Shown: positions 33,779 through 44,887, numbered from the stretch's first letter. The stretch: DNA of 64,000 nt from Puccinia triticina (GCF_026914185.1 NC_070560.1:1524001-1588000); one strand, 5' to 3'. Notes: a model not told the origin generated them from the letters alone. A program made the numbers and translations.

Positions 33779-34534
33779 CGTACTTTTAAGAAAACGTTCG
33801 TATTCTCTTTGCTTTCTAGTAGCTCTGTGGTTGGCTACTAAGAACTGAAATTCAATCTTAGCTTCTACGTCCCTAAGATGATTTTTCTCGATACGAAGAT
33901 TGGCTATCTGAAGTTGTTCTTTGTAAGTGAGAAGCTCCCAGTCGGACGGTTTGTAGTTGGCTCGAAATTCTTCGGATCTGATTCTAAGATAATTGAGATA
34001 GTATCTTATTAGTTCTGCGTTTTCTTCGAGATCATGATTCACTTTTTTTTTTTTTTTTTTTTTTAAGGAAATATAAGAAGAATTTTTGTTTTTTAGTATT
34101 TTTATCAGGTAGGAAGAGGATGAGTTTTGATTTGTTTGGTTTTTTGTATAGTAGTATCCTAGGGTAGGCGGTTTAGAGGATAAGTTCCCGGCCAGACCCC
34201 CAATTGTCAGCGGCAGCGATACCAAGACAATAGTCTTCTAGCTACGCTGGCTGCAAGGATGAGATAGAGATTTAAGACTAAGCCCGGATGTTTCTAGAAA
34301 AACACCGGGAAGTAGAAATAGTTTTATTTTTAATACGGAGGGGCTTGACTTTAGAGAAAGTCAAGAGTATTTAAGTGCCCTCCGTTAAGATTTCAGGGCC
34401 TGTAGAACAGGGGTGGTAGAGTGCCTGAAGTAGCGGGGGCCTGTAATACAGGTTTGGTTTGCTAATATAACCCCAGAACAGATCTTTTCTAACAAAGAAT
34501 CTGAGAAAAATAAGGAAAGTTAAGCAGACTCACT
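33598..34534 (-). CDS. Spliced leader protein of gypsy-1
   Basis: Predicted from splice signals and by comparison with gypsy-2. The coding exons are 33784-34041 and 33598-33698, separated by an 85-bp intron with donor GTACGT, branch CTAAC and acceptor CTATAG. The first coding exon begins TGAATCATG after an AG. A strong donor GTGAGT, preceded by A at 34534 in the LTR, would supply the A of an AUG. The product is about 119 residues: a conserved helical core (NAELIRYYLNYL, EEF, DVEAKI) and an acidic tail (SDEELDEG). The same exon layout, intron phase and acidic tail occur in gypsy-2. The function is unknown. The first intron would remove the LTR end and the primer site. An A-run lies just before the acceptor and weakens it. 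Confidence 0.55.
33699..33783 (-). other. Intron in the gypsy-1 leader gene
   Basis: 85 bp, donor GTACGT, branch-like CACTAACT, acceptor CTATAG. Phase 1, with A before and TG after the junction, exactly as in the gypsy-2 intron 49682-49757. It contains a poly-T/poly-A stretch (about 33747-33778). Confidence 0.65.
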
Positions 34535-35288
34535 AAGAAACTAGGATTTCGAGGAAGCTAGCTGAGAGTCGGCTGAAAGTTCCTTTTGCGATGAACAGCG
34601 GAATCTAGAGGGGAGGCGATGAGAAGCGTACCACCACGTAAATTCTAAGACTTCAGGCGAATCGGACAAGACAAATGGGTAAGCAGGACAAAGTTTGAGG
34701 TCGAATGTTTACTGGGAAGGTTTTGTCGGGATGTCTGAAGATGTCTCCTCTTTCTTTGGCGGAGAATAGTCTCTTTATATAGAATTCTCTATGGATCTCT
34801 TACTTCACCGTAGAGATCCAGGTCTCTAGGGATCATTCGCAACTTTCCGCGGGAGCTCATCTCTTCGTCATGACTTCTTGTCACGGAGATGAGCCCTTCT
34901 TTTTTTTAGGGAAGCTAAGATGAGCGCTTTCTATGCTACCGCAAGTCTTCTTCGTAATGTTTTGCTTATGTCTCTTGTTTTAGCGATCATAGTCGCATGT
35001 CTCCCATTGCGAGTGTAGCAGCTTTCTTGAGCTATCTTAGTTTCAAACGTTTTTTTGTATTCTTTTGTACTTCTGTGCCTCCTTTCTTATTTTAAGGAGG
35101 CGCTATTTATTTATGTATTTTTCTCTTTATACTTAGATTTTTTATTACACATATTCCTTTTTAGAGGAATGTGCTTTTTTCTTTGGTTTTTCTATACTTG
35201 CTTTGTAACAGCATTCTAAACTCGCTTTGTAACAGTATTTTTTTTTTATGTATCTTTCAGCTAACTCTGGTACAGTAGCTAGCTGACA
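34205..35288 (-). repeat. 5' LTR of gypsy-1
   Basis: 1084 bp. On the minus strand it has a TATATAAAG box at about 34774-34782 and, 240 bases downstream, a consensus donor A|GTGAGT at 34534/34533. The LTR end is followed (34204 downward) by ATTGGGGGTCTGGCCGGGAA, the same 20 bases that follow the gypsy-2 LTR. Confidence 0.94.
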
Positions 35289-35293
35289 AGGGC

Positions 35294-35577
35294 CATCGGT
35301 GATTTGAATCGACAATCGAGGCGCCATTGATCTGGCTCACAGTCAAACCAGCCAGAACAGCTTCAGGACCAAGCATATGGACCTCAGGCTTCACTTTGTC
35401 CGGGAGCTAATTCAGTCAAAAGTCGTCCGCCTGCAATTTGTCTCATTGGCAGGCAACATCGCCGACTTTCCCACTAAACCCGTCGGCCGCAGCAAGATCG
35501 CTCGTGCTCTGCGATGTCTAACTGGGGACGCCTCCAGCATCTCTGCTTCGCGCTCCAACGCACGAAGCACGGCAGCC
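35294..35577 (+). pseudogene. C-terminal RNase H fragment of copia-2
   Basis: This continues the copia-2 Pol frame after the gypsy-1 insertion. It reads IDNRGAIDLAHS, the distal catalytic region, then KHMDLRLHFVREL and the IADFPTKP motif that ends copia Pols. A TGA at 35305-35307 interrupts the frame just before IDNRGAI. The frame then runs on into the 3' LTR (to 35727). Confidence 0.85.
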
Positions 35578-36418
35578 TGTCAGAATTCAGGCCCAAGAGA
35601 CCCGAGCCCGAAAGACCCTGAAGCAACCCTCACTTCTTCATCTCCATCGACAGCTTCAGAACTTCTCTTGTCTCTCGCCGCCCAACTCAAGCCATCTCAA
35701 CAGACAGGACCAGCTCATTGTAAGTAACCAGTCCCAAGTCTAAGTATATCACAACAACCAATGCAGCTTAACCGGTTTGGATAAAAATACTAATTAGTCC
35801 CTTTCAAATACCGTCTGAACCAGGCGACGAGCTCACCCAAAACAACCAGCAAGAACAATGTACCCTGGGCGATGAACAGCCCAATATTCAACCGAACACC
35901 ATGGTTGTCTCGTAAGAAACACCAGGACCCTGTGGCTCAAACCAGGTCAAAAACACAACTGTACGTGTCTCGCAGATGAATCACCTGCATGACTCAAGAA
36001 GCTTAAATAGTTGATCTCAATCCTTCTTTTCGTTCATCCTCAGCTCTTGTCCACTTCCCTTTGACTGCACACAAGCTCAAATCAGCCCATAAACCCTTCC
36101 CCTTTATCTTAGCTCAGACCAGCCTTTTTCAACACCTCTCATTGACTCCAGTTTCATTTTTTCACTTTCATCATCAGCAGCTTGCAACGACCTCGTACCG
36201 CACTCGTGCCATTCTCGGACCTTTCCTTTTTCTTATCTCTCAAACATATTCTTGTTCTCATACTTAGCCGTTTCACCTAAAACCGTTATCTTAGTTGTCT
36301 ACCACTGCCCTTAAGGTACAAATTGTTACTTGTTTCTTTTTCTTACTCTCTCCTCTCATGAAGATCACCATGAGCTGACAAAGATGAAATTAAACCCTTA
36401 AGTTTTGCTATTCTCACA
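35578..36418 (+). repeat. 3' LTR of copia-2
   Basis: 841 bp, flanked on the right by the duplicated AATAG. No obvious polypurine tract precedes it. Confidence 0.93.
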
Positions 36419-36423
36419 AATAG

Positions 36424-38500
36424 GAAGAAAGTGGATTGAAGCCGTCAAGCTTGTTAGTCTTGACGACGATTCTGCGGGCAAAGTGGAGAGCATCCTGAAC
36501 CTGGCCGGTCATGCTCAAGCCTACAACCGGCAAAGCAAAGCCGTTGGTTGGCCGTGCAGACGTACTTAAACAGTCTTTCAGGGGCACAAGCTTTGTCGTA
36601 CTGCACCGGGCCGTTGGAATTAACCAGGACAACCTTGCAGGGTCGTGTACGGCTAACAATGGGAGAGTATAGACAAGCAAGTTGGCCGACCAGAATTCCG
36701 GCCGGATTGGTCCGCCCATACCACCAAAAATACACCCTGATGTTTCAGTCAAAATTTCCCCCGAGGATTGTGATCTCAATCCTACCTTCCACTGGTCCTT
36801 CATTGAGCACCAGCTTTCTAATTCAAGGTTGTGCCATTGTTGAATCGCTCCCAGACAATTGTGATTGATCAGGATTCAGCCCCGGGTGGATGCTGACTGA
36901 TCCTCCACGTGCCTCGGCTGGATCCTGGGCAGCCGAAGCCTTGGGCCTGGCGCCTGTGGCTGAAGCTTGCAATAGAATACTTGACAAGACGTTCCAATTT
37001 GATAGAGTGCTACCTAATACGCACATAGAAGAGTTTTGAGCCTGAGACCTGGTCTGTGAGACGTTGTTGGGGTGATTGGATTGAGTGCTGATTTCGTGCT
37101 ATCCTCTCTGCTACAGGAGGGGAGTAATTGAGATACTCTGGGACTCAGACCGGAGGCTCCCCCTATGGGTTGAAGCGCTCCATGCGAGGTCAGTGTCTTG
37201 GCCCTGAAAAATCAGCCAGGCCTGCATCAGGGTTGTCTCTTCTGTTTGGATGAAGGGGCAGAGGTGGGGGCGGTACCACACCAGGTGTTGAGCTCAATCT
37301 GGCAGTTCAGCGCCTTCTTGGGAAAATAGCTGGTCAGTTGTTGGAATGTGGAGTGGGAGACAGTTGGCCGGCCAACAGCCTTGAAGTGATGGAGAGGGCG
37401 AGATTGCAGTGGAATCTACCTTCATCGGCAGGGCTGCATGGTTTGTAACTGGGGCAGTGGCGTGGCGGTGGCTTTTTGTTGTTGCATGGGATGCGGTGGA
37501 GCTGCTGTATTGAGTTGGTCGGTGGGTATAAATAGGAGGTCCTTGGGTTCAATAAATCCCCAGGGCGTCCCCTGCCGCTGTACATTCAGCGTGTGGTTTG
37601 TCCTCACCCCCTCTCCTGTTGCACTTGCACAGTTTGAGGGGTTAAAATTGTTGGCCCCCCTTTGCATAATGCCTTCAATGCGGCGCGCTGGTGGTCATCC
37701 TCTCACCATTTTTTAACCCTGCTAGACAGGGATGGATGGTGGGCCACAGTGCATCAGCTTGCTGGGTGCAGATTATTGTCCTATTTTTGGCTGTTATAAT
37801 ATTGTGTTTTTTTCTTATTAATTTTGATATTTGTAGAGGAAAAACCCTAAGTTTTCTTTTCTGGAAGTTGTAGAAGGGAAACCCTTGATTTTTTTTTGTG
37901 TTTTTTTGTGATTTGTAGGGGAAACCCTTGAATTATTGTTTTGTGATTCAGAGGCTTTAATAAACTTGGATATGTAGTAACAGTAAAAGAGTAAAGACAA
38001 AACAATATACACTACCTTTTTGTATCATTAGTAGCGGCACAGAGCGCCGCGCACAAAAGAGAAAAATACATTTATTATTGAATATTAAGTGCGGAGCAGA
38101 GCGCCGCTCAAAAGAATATTTATTATGCATCCCCTTGACTGCGGAATAGAGTTGAGGAGACATTTGACAAAACTCCTGCCAAAAGAATTGGCCGGAGAAG
38201 GAACATATCTATGTTCAAAACCCGTTCTCAGGCCAAGAGAACGGGTTTGCAATTCTTGAAATATACAAATGACAATAGAAACTTCGATTGGAAACAGCCG
38301 GAGGAGAGTAGTACTGCTTCTCCCCCGGCTGAAGATGAACAACCAAAAAAAACAACACAAGGAGTAGAACTCTTCCTCGGACCGAGGAAGAGAACCACTT
38401 GTTGTTGAGTAAAAGGAACAGGAGTGATGTGAATAGAACACTTGATTACTCCTTTCAGAACTAGTCTTTCCCGCGGCCGAAAAGCTGCGAGGAATTTGCA
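36424..38500. other. Long stretch without a supported gene
   Basis: Minus-strand open frames at 36414-36803 and 36823-37026 resemble protein text but show no domain I know and have no convincing start or splice structure. A TATAAATAGG box occurs at about 37526. G/T-rich words follow from 37720 to 37990. An old pseudogene or unrecognised repeat is likely. Confidence 0.4.
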
Positions 38501-39027
38501 AAACAAAAAAGGCGACCCCACCGGTTGCTGCAAGATTATATAAAGGGAGGCTTTTGAGCAAGTAAAAGCCTCCCCAGATTCATACCAACCATTTTGCAGT
38601 ACCGCCAGCCTTGCCCTCGTCTATCCAACTTGTTTGCCAGCCTGCCCGTCCTTCGATCTCGGTTCCTTTGAGTCATCTGTTGCCTTTTTTGTTGCGGACT
38701 CTCTCTCCGAGTAAGTCTGCTATTTTTGTTTTCATATCGGGATTTTATCCCAAAGCATCTCCTGGGAACGTTTTATACATTCTAAATACCCCCTTAACTG
38801 GGCCCCAGACATCACAGGCTTTAAAACACCTCTGCGCACCCGTGCGCAGACCCTGTAAGACTTTTGGGGGGCACTTAAACACCCCAGGCGCTCCTGGCCC
38901 CTCCGTTAAACCCCATTTTGGGTTCATTAAAAATAACTTCAAAGTTATTCTGCACTTTTCACCGCGCTTTTGCCGCACGCACCACCGCACCGCTGCGCAG
39001 TCAAGGTAGCTCTGGGCTCATAACCTG
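38500..39027 (+). repeat. Diverged gypsy LTR relic (gypsy-2 relatives)
   Basis: The order of blocks matches the 3' half of the gypsy-2 LTR: TATATAAAGGGAGG (38537), donor-like CCGA|GTAAGTC (38710/38711), GGGATTTTATCCC, GGCCCCAGACATCACAGG, CCCTGTAAGAC, GGGGGGCACTTAA and CCCCTCCGTTAAACCCCAT. It ends near CTCATAACCTGTA. The left boundary could not be placed. It preserves the A|GTAAGT donor used in my model of the leader gene. Confidence 0.65.
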
Positions 39028-39048
39028 TAAAGACTGTAAAATGAAGAT

Positions 39049-39133
39049 GTGTCTGGTGAGAGTCGAACTCACGACCTCAGCTATGCTGAGACACATACTA
39101 GAGTGCTGCCTTTACCAACTAGGCTACAGACGC
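39049..39133 (-). tRNA. tRNA-like gene, probably type II, possibly decayed
   Basis: Acceptor GCGTCTG/CAGACAC (one C-A mismatch), then TA, D stem GCCT/AGGC with loop AGTTGGTAA, a six-pair hairpin CTCAGC-ATA-GCTGAG in the place of a long variable arm, T arm GTGAG-TTCGACT-CTCAC, discriminator A. The A box (TAGCCTAGTTGG) and B box (GAGTTCGACTC) are good, and a TTTT terminator follows within 12 bases. The anticodon arm is poor (GCAC/GTGT with an oversized or short loop containing CTAGTA), so the isotype is uncertain: Leu(TAG)-like by discriminator and long arm. It may be a pseudogene. Confidence 0.6.
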
Positions 39134-40445
39134 TGTAGGACTTGTGTGGGACACTAAATATAATTTGGTGAAAATATCCTCTGAGGGGGAAATAAATTGC
39201 TAATAGGTTGAAAGGCTATTACAACTTACGGGTGGTTTGAAAGACCTGCCCCTCTAATGGTACTATGCAAATAACTAAGAGTCTTGTAATCAATATTTAT
39301 AAAGATGTGGCTGATTCCAAGATAGATCTTACTTTTGTATAGTAATCTCTATCAGACCTAGATTCCTCAAATCACTATTCTTGCAGATCTGTTACAACTT
39401 CTGATGCTGGAGGGATAATGTAATCCAGTGGGATCAATTATGTAAAATACAATTGTTGTTGATGTTGGGTTGTTGATGAGAAGGTTGGTAATGATCTCTT
39501 CCTTAAGCAATCTCTTGATAAGGCACTTTAATCAATACTAGAGCTCCTGGTTGCTACTACACTACTACTACTTGTTATAATTGTTGTTGATGAAGTTGGT
39601 AATAATCTCTTCCTTAACAATCTCTTGATAAGGCACTTTAATTACTACTAGAGCTCCTGACTACTACTACTACTACTGACTCAAACTTAACACTACCACT
39701 ACCACTACCACTACCACTAAAATACCACTAAACTACCACTGTAACTAAACTAAACACTGTGACCAAACCTCTGTAGGCTGATGGGGAAAAGTCTGGTGAG
39801 GGGGGAAAGGGCCTCCTTATATATTGAAGGGTGAGGGATTTTTGCTCCAGGGAAGCTCCTCATGAGGGATTATTGCTGCAGGGGATCTCAACTACACAGC
39901 CTCTCATGCATGTACTGCGCTGCATGTGCAAACAACGAGGGGTTTATGCTGCAGGAGACACTCAACTACACAGCATCTGCATGCGTGTGCTGCACTGCCT
40001 TACAAACAATGAGGGATTTATGCTGCAGGAGACGCCTCCTATACATCTTATCTACCTGCATATGATGTGCTTCATGTACAAACAATGAGGGATTTATGCT
40101 GCGGGAGGCACTTCCTGTACAGCTTATCTACCTGCATATGCTTCACTATGCATACAAACAATGAGGGATATATGCTGCATGAGGCACTTGAGCTACACAG
40201 CACTTTCATGCATGTACTGCGCTGCATGATGTCATGTGTTGCTATGCAACCAAGCCATCTTCCATCCTCTTCCACACACTCTGCATCCACTGTCCAACCT
40301 GTTCCATTCCCAATGTTGAGGGTCAAGGCCTCTCCTCCCATCTTGCTCCTTCTTCCCTACTTCCCCCGCACTGTATTACACACTCCCTCTACTATAATAC
40401 CTCTGCAATGGGCTTTTGGCATTGTCACGCATATGGAACACCACA
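39134..40445 (-). repeat. Solo LTR of the LARD-type family, abutting the tRNA-like gene
   Basis: 1312 bp, same ends (TGTAGGACT, GAACACCACA) and content as 4635-6129, but with one fewer 110-bp unit. It is flanked by ACGC (39130-39133, 40446-40449). No internal sequence remains, so LTR-LTR recombination is likely. The left ACGC is the first four bases of the tRNA-like gene, so the LTR joins its position 1. Confidence 0.9.
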
Positions 40446-40449
40446 ACGC

Positions 40450-41548
40450 TTGTGGCTGCCAGCTGGGTGGTTGGTTGGTAGTGCTCATGGGTCAATCCAA
40501 CAGCCCTCCATACTGTGGTGATACATCATGGTAGCAGACTAACAGACAACTCAACATGTAGCAATGTGATGGCTGTGCTGGACAAAATGGCCGCTTTTTT
40601 TATTGTACCGCGGCGGTTACAATATGCTACAGTGCTTGGCTATTCCCCAAAAATTTCAGGAGCTTTAGAACAACTCAAGAGTATTTGTGTCAAGATTGCT
40701 TGAAGCTGTGCCAGTGGTGAACTACACCATTGTTGTAAGAGACAGAGAACCAAGCAAGTCAACAGATACAACCAGCAGAATTTGATGTCAGCCAGAAAGT
40801 ACAAAAAATAATATTCTGCACTGTCATTTCTCTCATTGATCAGAGCGGGAGGGGGTTTAGAAATTTACTTAGATAATTAACAATGTTTGATTTTAAAGTA
40901 ATAGAGCTTTACAATCAAACATTGTTAATTCTAATTATTGGCCCATGTATATCAAATTCTGACTCAGATTTGATAACAGCTGGTGAGATACTTGTCTAGT
41001 CAGGATCTGACAGCTGCATATCACAGAGGAGGCCTATCCAGGATGAACAAAAAGGGTTTGGCCAGTCCGCCAATAAAATAGGAGGGAGGTGGTAGCATCA
41101 AGGCAGGGATCAGTGGTCGGGGACGTCCAAGATGATTGGCAAGAACATATGATGGGCAATTATATGTGCCAGTGTTCTTCCAAAGATCCTCCTTGATTAT
41201 GCTGAGTGCCCCGGTCAGGCCAGTCTGCGTGAGAACTTCGTCGGGGATGAGAGTGGTGTCCGGAGGACGCGGCCAGCAGCAGCACTCACTGGGACGGAGA
41301 GCAGAATACAATAGGAGCTTGTCAATGTCGCAGACGGGACCATTGGCGGGGGTGTGCGCCAAACCAGGAACTTTTGGATCACTACCTGGGGCCAACAGAT
41401 GTTTGGGAATCCCAACCCAATGGGCTTTGGCTGCTTCAGACAGGGATGAGCCAGCGGCTTCTGGGACTGAAAATTAGGCTGACGCTTGTATTGGCATCTG
41501 CCTTGGCCATGCTTGGGGTGCCTGGTCAAGCATTCTCCGGCTGCACGG
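40450..41548. other. No supported gene; contains a perfect foldback
   Basis: AATTAACAATGTTTGATT at 40875-40892 and its exact reverse complement at 40913-40930 form an 18-bp perfect stem with a 20-base loop. A minus-strand open frame (41021-41395) has no ATG and no domain I recognise. Confidence 0.45.
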
Positions 41549-42398
41549 TGTGGTGATCAATCTCGTGGCGCCGCTGGCGCATTCAGTTTCCAATCTTTTT
41601 CTTTTCACTCCCCTCTTCTCAGATTTCCACTCTTACTTCCTCTCAGCTCACCAGCTTTTGTTTTCAGCTTTCTTGGTCCTAACACAGCGCCTGCTGTGGG
41701 TTTTATTTCATTGTTTGGTTTTTGGTTTCTGTTTCTTTCTTGTTTGTCATTGCCTGCCCTAAGTGTTTTCTGTCTTTTCCCTTTTTCTCTTTTTCTGTTT
41801 TGTTTCACTTTTGGTTCTTTTCTTTCTGCTTCCTATCACTGTGTTTTCCTTCTTTCTGTGTTGTTTTCTTTTTTCCTTCTGTTTCTCCTGGTTTTTGTCG
41901 CGCGCTTGTGCGCGCGGGGGTATGATGACTTGTCCGCAGCATGTTACAGTCCCCAGAGTCTGAGTTCAGCTCGAACTCAGATGATGGGGCGGCATGGAAT
42001 TCGTCTGAACCATAAAATTTGTCTCAGATCATCCATCAGTCAGAAGAATCCCGAATCTTAATTCTATTGATCCTCTTGTTTGCCGATATACTCGCGGAGC
42101 TTCTGAGTTTCTCCTCTCAGCCCCGCGCCAATCCTCTTCCAGATTCCCCCCCCCCCCTTAGATCACTTTTCTCCGGCTAAGTTCGCCGGCTTTTCTTTTC
42201 CCTCAGACTCACAACACCAAAACCACCGCCGACGGAAATCTACTTTCTGTCGTCTCTCAAAAATCCCCCTTCCCAAACGCTACCCCCTTCAAATCCCAGA
42301 ATCCTCAGTTTTTTTCCCGGACCACCGCGAAGGCAGCGCATCAGCGCAACATCCCTTCCAGTAACTGCCGACGGCCCAGCACTGGTCGGAGTTCCACA
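41549..42398 (-). repeat. Solo LTR related to the gag-only element
   Basis: On the minus strand it starts TGTGGAACTCC at the right and ends CACCACA at the left. Shared blocks with 1098-1825 include GTCGGCGGTGGTTTTGG and TGAGAGACGAC, and the middle is a T/C-rich stretch corresponding to the purine-rich middle of that LTR. The flanks ACGG and CCGG are not an exact duplication. It is diverged, with no internal region. Confidence 0.7.
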
Positions 42399-43130
42399 CC
42401 GGGAGGGACTCCTCCCGGTCAACAGTCTCGTATATCAGTCAATCAGGAGGAGTCCCTCCCGGTCAACAGCCATATTGAGCAGTCAACCAGGAGGAGTCCC
42501 TCCCGGTCAACAACTATATACAGCAGTCAACCGGGAGGGACTCTCCCGATTGACAGCCATATTAAGAAGTCAACCGGGAGGAGTCCCTCCCGGTTGACTG
42601 CTGTATATAGTTGTCGACTGGGAGGGACTCTCCCAGTCAACAGGTTTATATTGTGGTCGCCCGGGAGGGACTCCTCCCGGTTGACAGTCACATATATCAG
42701 TTGATCGGGAGGAGTCCCTCCCGGTCGACCCCAATATGAACCAGCCGACCGGGAGGAGTCCCTCCCGGTTGACGTCCCTCCCGGTTGACTGCTGTATATA
42801 GTTGTCGACTGGGAGGGACTCTCCCAGTCAACAGGTTTATATTGTGGTCGCCCGGGAGGGACTCCTCCCGGTTGACAGTCACATATATCAGTTGATCGGG
42901 AGGAGTCCCTCCCGGTCGACCCCAATATGAACCAGCCGACCGGGAGGAGTCCCTCCCGGTTGACAGCCATATCAAGCAGTCCTCCTGGTTGACCACAATA
43001 TAAACCTGTTGACCGGGAGAGTCCCTCCGGGTCAACAACTATATACAGCAGTTGACCGGGAGGGACTCCTCCTGGTCAACAGGTTGTATTGTGTTGATGA
43101 CCGGGAGGGCTTCCTTCTGGTCGACACGGT
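42399..43130. repeat. Palindrome array 1 (CCGGGAGG..CCTCCCGG)
   Basis: About twelve hairpins of the form GTTGACCGGGAGG-AGTC-CCTCCCGGTCAAC or shortened versions are spaced about 50-60 bp apart by AT-rich spacers (CATATTGAGCAG, TATATACAGCAG). A 191-bp block (42583-42773) is duplicated in tandem at 42774-42964. The long minus-strand open frame here is a repeat artefact. Confidence 0.85.
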
Positions 43131-43756
43131 TGTTTTTGTTGTGTTGTCGACCAGGAGGGATTTACACGCGTGAATGTATGCCCTTGTTGACCAGGGGGGA
43201 TTCCTGCTAGTCGACACGGGCGCGTATTCTTGCCAACATAGGGGGCATTCTTCCCAGGGGCTGGTCAACAAGCCAGCATGGATGACCTTGACGCGCAGGA
43301 GGGACAAGGATGTGTAGAGCACCCAGCTTAGCATTTGCCTCAGGAAGGATATGCACCTCAGACTGTTTGTACCTCAGTCTAGTGTGTTGTGCACTGAGGA
43401 CTCAAGCTGAGGAACTTCCAAACATTCCAGGGTGTACCACCTGGGATTAATTTGTATGAGCCTGGTATGAACTAGGTATGAACTTGAGTATGCTGCATGT
43501 CAACTGACAGCACTTTCTTGAGTTTTTTTCATAGTGATGTGATCTGGGTAGATGTTTGAGACTAGGAGGAGGGTTTATCCAAGAGAGGGGTAGTGTGGGA
43601 ATAGGTATCCACAGTATGGCCATTGAGTGGGGATGTTGAGGGCATTGGGCATTGCTGACAAGGGAGCCAGAGGTATGGGATTCACTCTTGAGGTGTGACA
43701 GCCTTTTGATTGATGGTTGCTGGTTTTCTGGGTAGATCAGGATTGGCTTATCACAC
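43131..43756. other. Spacer without gene
   Basis: A few decayed copies of the array-1 word lie up to about 43260, then unique-looking sequence. ATGTCAACTGACAGCA near 43497 recurs near 57790. No gene was recognised. Confidence 0.4.
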
Positions 43757-44887
43757 CAGGGTGGTAAACCGGGTTGCTATCCCGCATTTACCAACCCAAA
43801 CCCAAAAAACACCACCCACTGGGGGTGCCAAACGAGTTTCTATTTTGGCTTGGGAGCTAAAAATCTCAATTGGGTTGCTATGTTTGGCAACCCACTAGCA
43901 ACTCAATAGCGAATTGCCCAAGCTCATCCACCCCACCCTACCCACCATCAGAAGTGCCTACACCTACCCTAGAACAACTACAAATATGTACCCTCCACCA
44001 AACTGGTCATCAAGAGCACTGCAAGCTATCAATGACTGGCTGTCCTGCTAACTGCCTGCCCGGTCATCAAGAGCATCAAAAGCAATCAATGACCAGCTAC
44101 ACATATAACCAACCATTGAGAATATTTCAAGATCTCAATGACTGGCTATACTGGTGATAAAGAGCTCTCTCAATGACGGGGTATACCGGTCATTGAGAGC
44201 CCTCTCGATGACTGGATATACAGTTGTTGAGAGCTCTCTTGATTGGTATATACCAGTCATCAAGAGTGTTCTCAATGACTGACTATACCATTCATTGAGA
44301 GAGCTCTTGATGACTGATGTGACCGTTCATCAAGAGAGCTCTCAATGACTGGAGAGAGCTCTCAATGACTGGAGAGAGCTCTCAATGACCGGAGAGAGCT
44401 CTTGATGACTGGAGAGAGATCTCAATGACTGGCTACACCGGTCATCAAGAGCAATGACTGACTATACCGTTCATTGTAAGCTCTCTTGATGACTGGATAT
44501 ACAGTCATTGAGCTCTCTCAATTGGCTATACCAATCATTGAGAGCCTTGCAAGCTATCAATGACTGGCTATGTATTCTGGTCATTGAGAGCCTTGCAGCA
44601 AGCCATTGACAACTGGCTATACCAGTCATCAAGAGCTTGGCAAGCCATCAGTGGCCAGCTATACCGGTCCTAGGGACCTTTTCAAGCTATCACCAATTGG
44701 TGACTGGCTGTATTGTTCATTAGGTTTGTTGTAACTCCATTTGATGACTTGGTCATCTTGGAGTTCTTCTGGATTATAGCAACCACAGGTGTGCGCCAGA
44801 GCTGCGCGGGTTGCTATATGCAAAAATTGAGTTGCCATCCCGGGTTTTTAGCAGCCTGCTTTTACCTCCCCGGGTGGAGATGCTCTT
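43757..44887. mobile_element. Candidate MITE carrying palindrome array 2
   Basis: The left end (ACCAGGGTGGTAAACCGGGTTGCTA) is an imperfect inverse of the right end (TAGCAGCCTGCTTTTACC..CCCGGGTGGAGATGCTC). TTA occurs at both outer edges, which would fit a 3-bp duplication. Inside, 43990-44740 is an array of GAGAGCTCTCAATGACTGG and TATACCGGTCATCAAGAGC words in inverted pairs. The TIRs are imperfect, so superfamily and exact ends are uncertain. Confidence 0.5.

Larger units (their letters stand above)
26665..35288 (-). mobile_element. Ty3/gypsy chromodomain retrotransposon (gypsy-1)
   Basis: Identical-length LTRs (26665-27748 and 34205-35288, 1084 bp) with about three differences start TGTCAGCGGC and end CTAGCTGACA. 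They are flanked by AGGGC (26660-26664, 35289-35293). On the minus strand the order is LTR, leader gene, Gag-Pol with overprinted frame, purine tract (GCGGGGGAA), LTR. All coding frames are open, so this looks recent and possibly competent. Confidence 0.95.
21981..36418 (+). mobile_element. Ty1/copia retrotransposon (copia-2)
   Basis: Direct LTRs of 841 bp (21981-22821 and 35578-36418) start TGTCAGAATTC and end CTATTCTCACA. They are flanked by AATAG (21976-21980 and 36419-36423). The Pol gene is cut in its RNase H region by gypsy-1 (26665-35288). About a dozen differences between the LTRs make this insertion clearly older than gypsy-1. Confidence 0.93.

Noticed and set aside
36414..37026. Minus-strand protein-like frames
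   Set aside because: No ATG-led model, no consistent splice structure and no domain; listed as an unresolved stretch only.
39028..39043. AAGACTGTAAAATG resembling the tRNA-Tyr anticodon word
   Set aside because: The 11-base match lies next to a relic LTR of the wrong family and in the wrong frame for a primer site; chance is likely.
41021..41395. 124-codon minus-strand frame
   Set aside because: No ATG and no recognisable domain; could be an exon but nothing joins to it.
42527..43038. Minus-strand open frames of 147 and 113 codons
   Set aside because: They translate the GC-rich palindrome array; periodic units that avoid stops explain them.
42399..44740. CRISPR-like look of regularly spaced palindromes
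   Set aside because: Repeats and spacers vary in length, the spacers are themselves repeated, and the genome is eukaryotic with intron-bearing genes.
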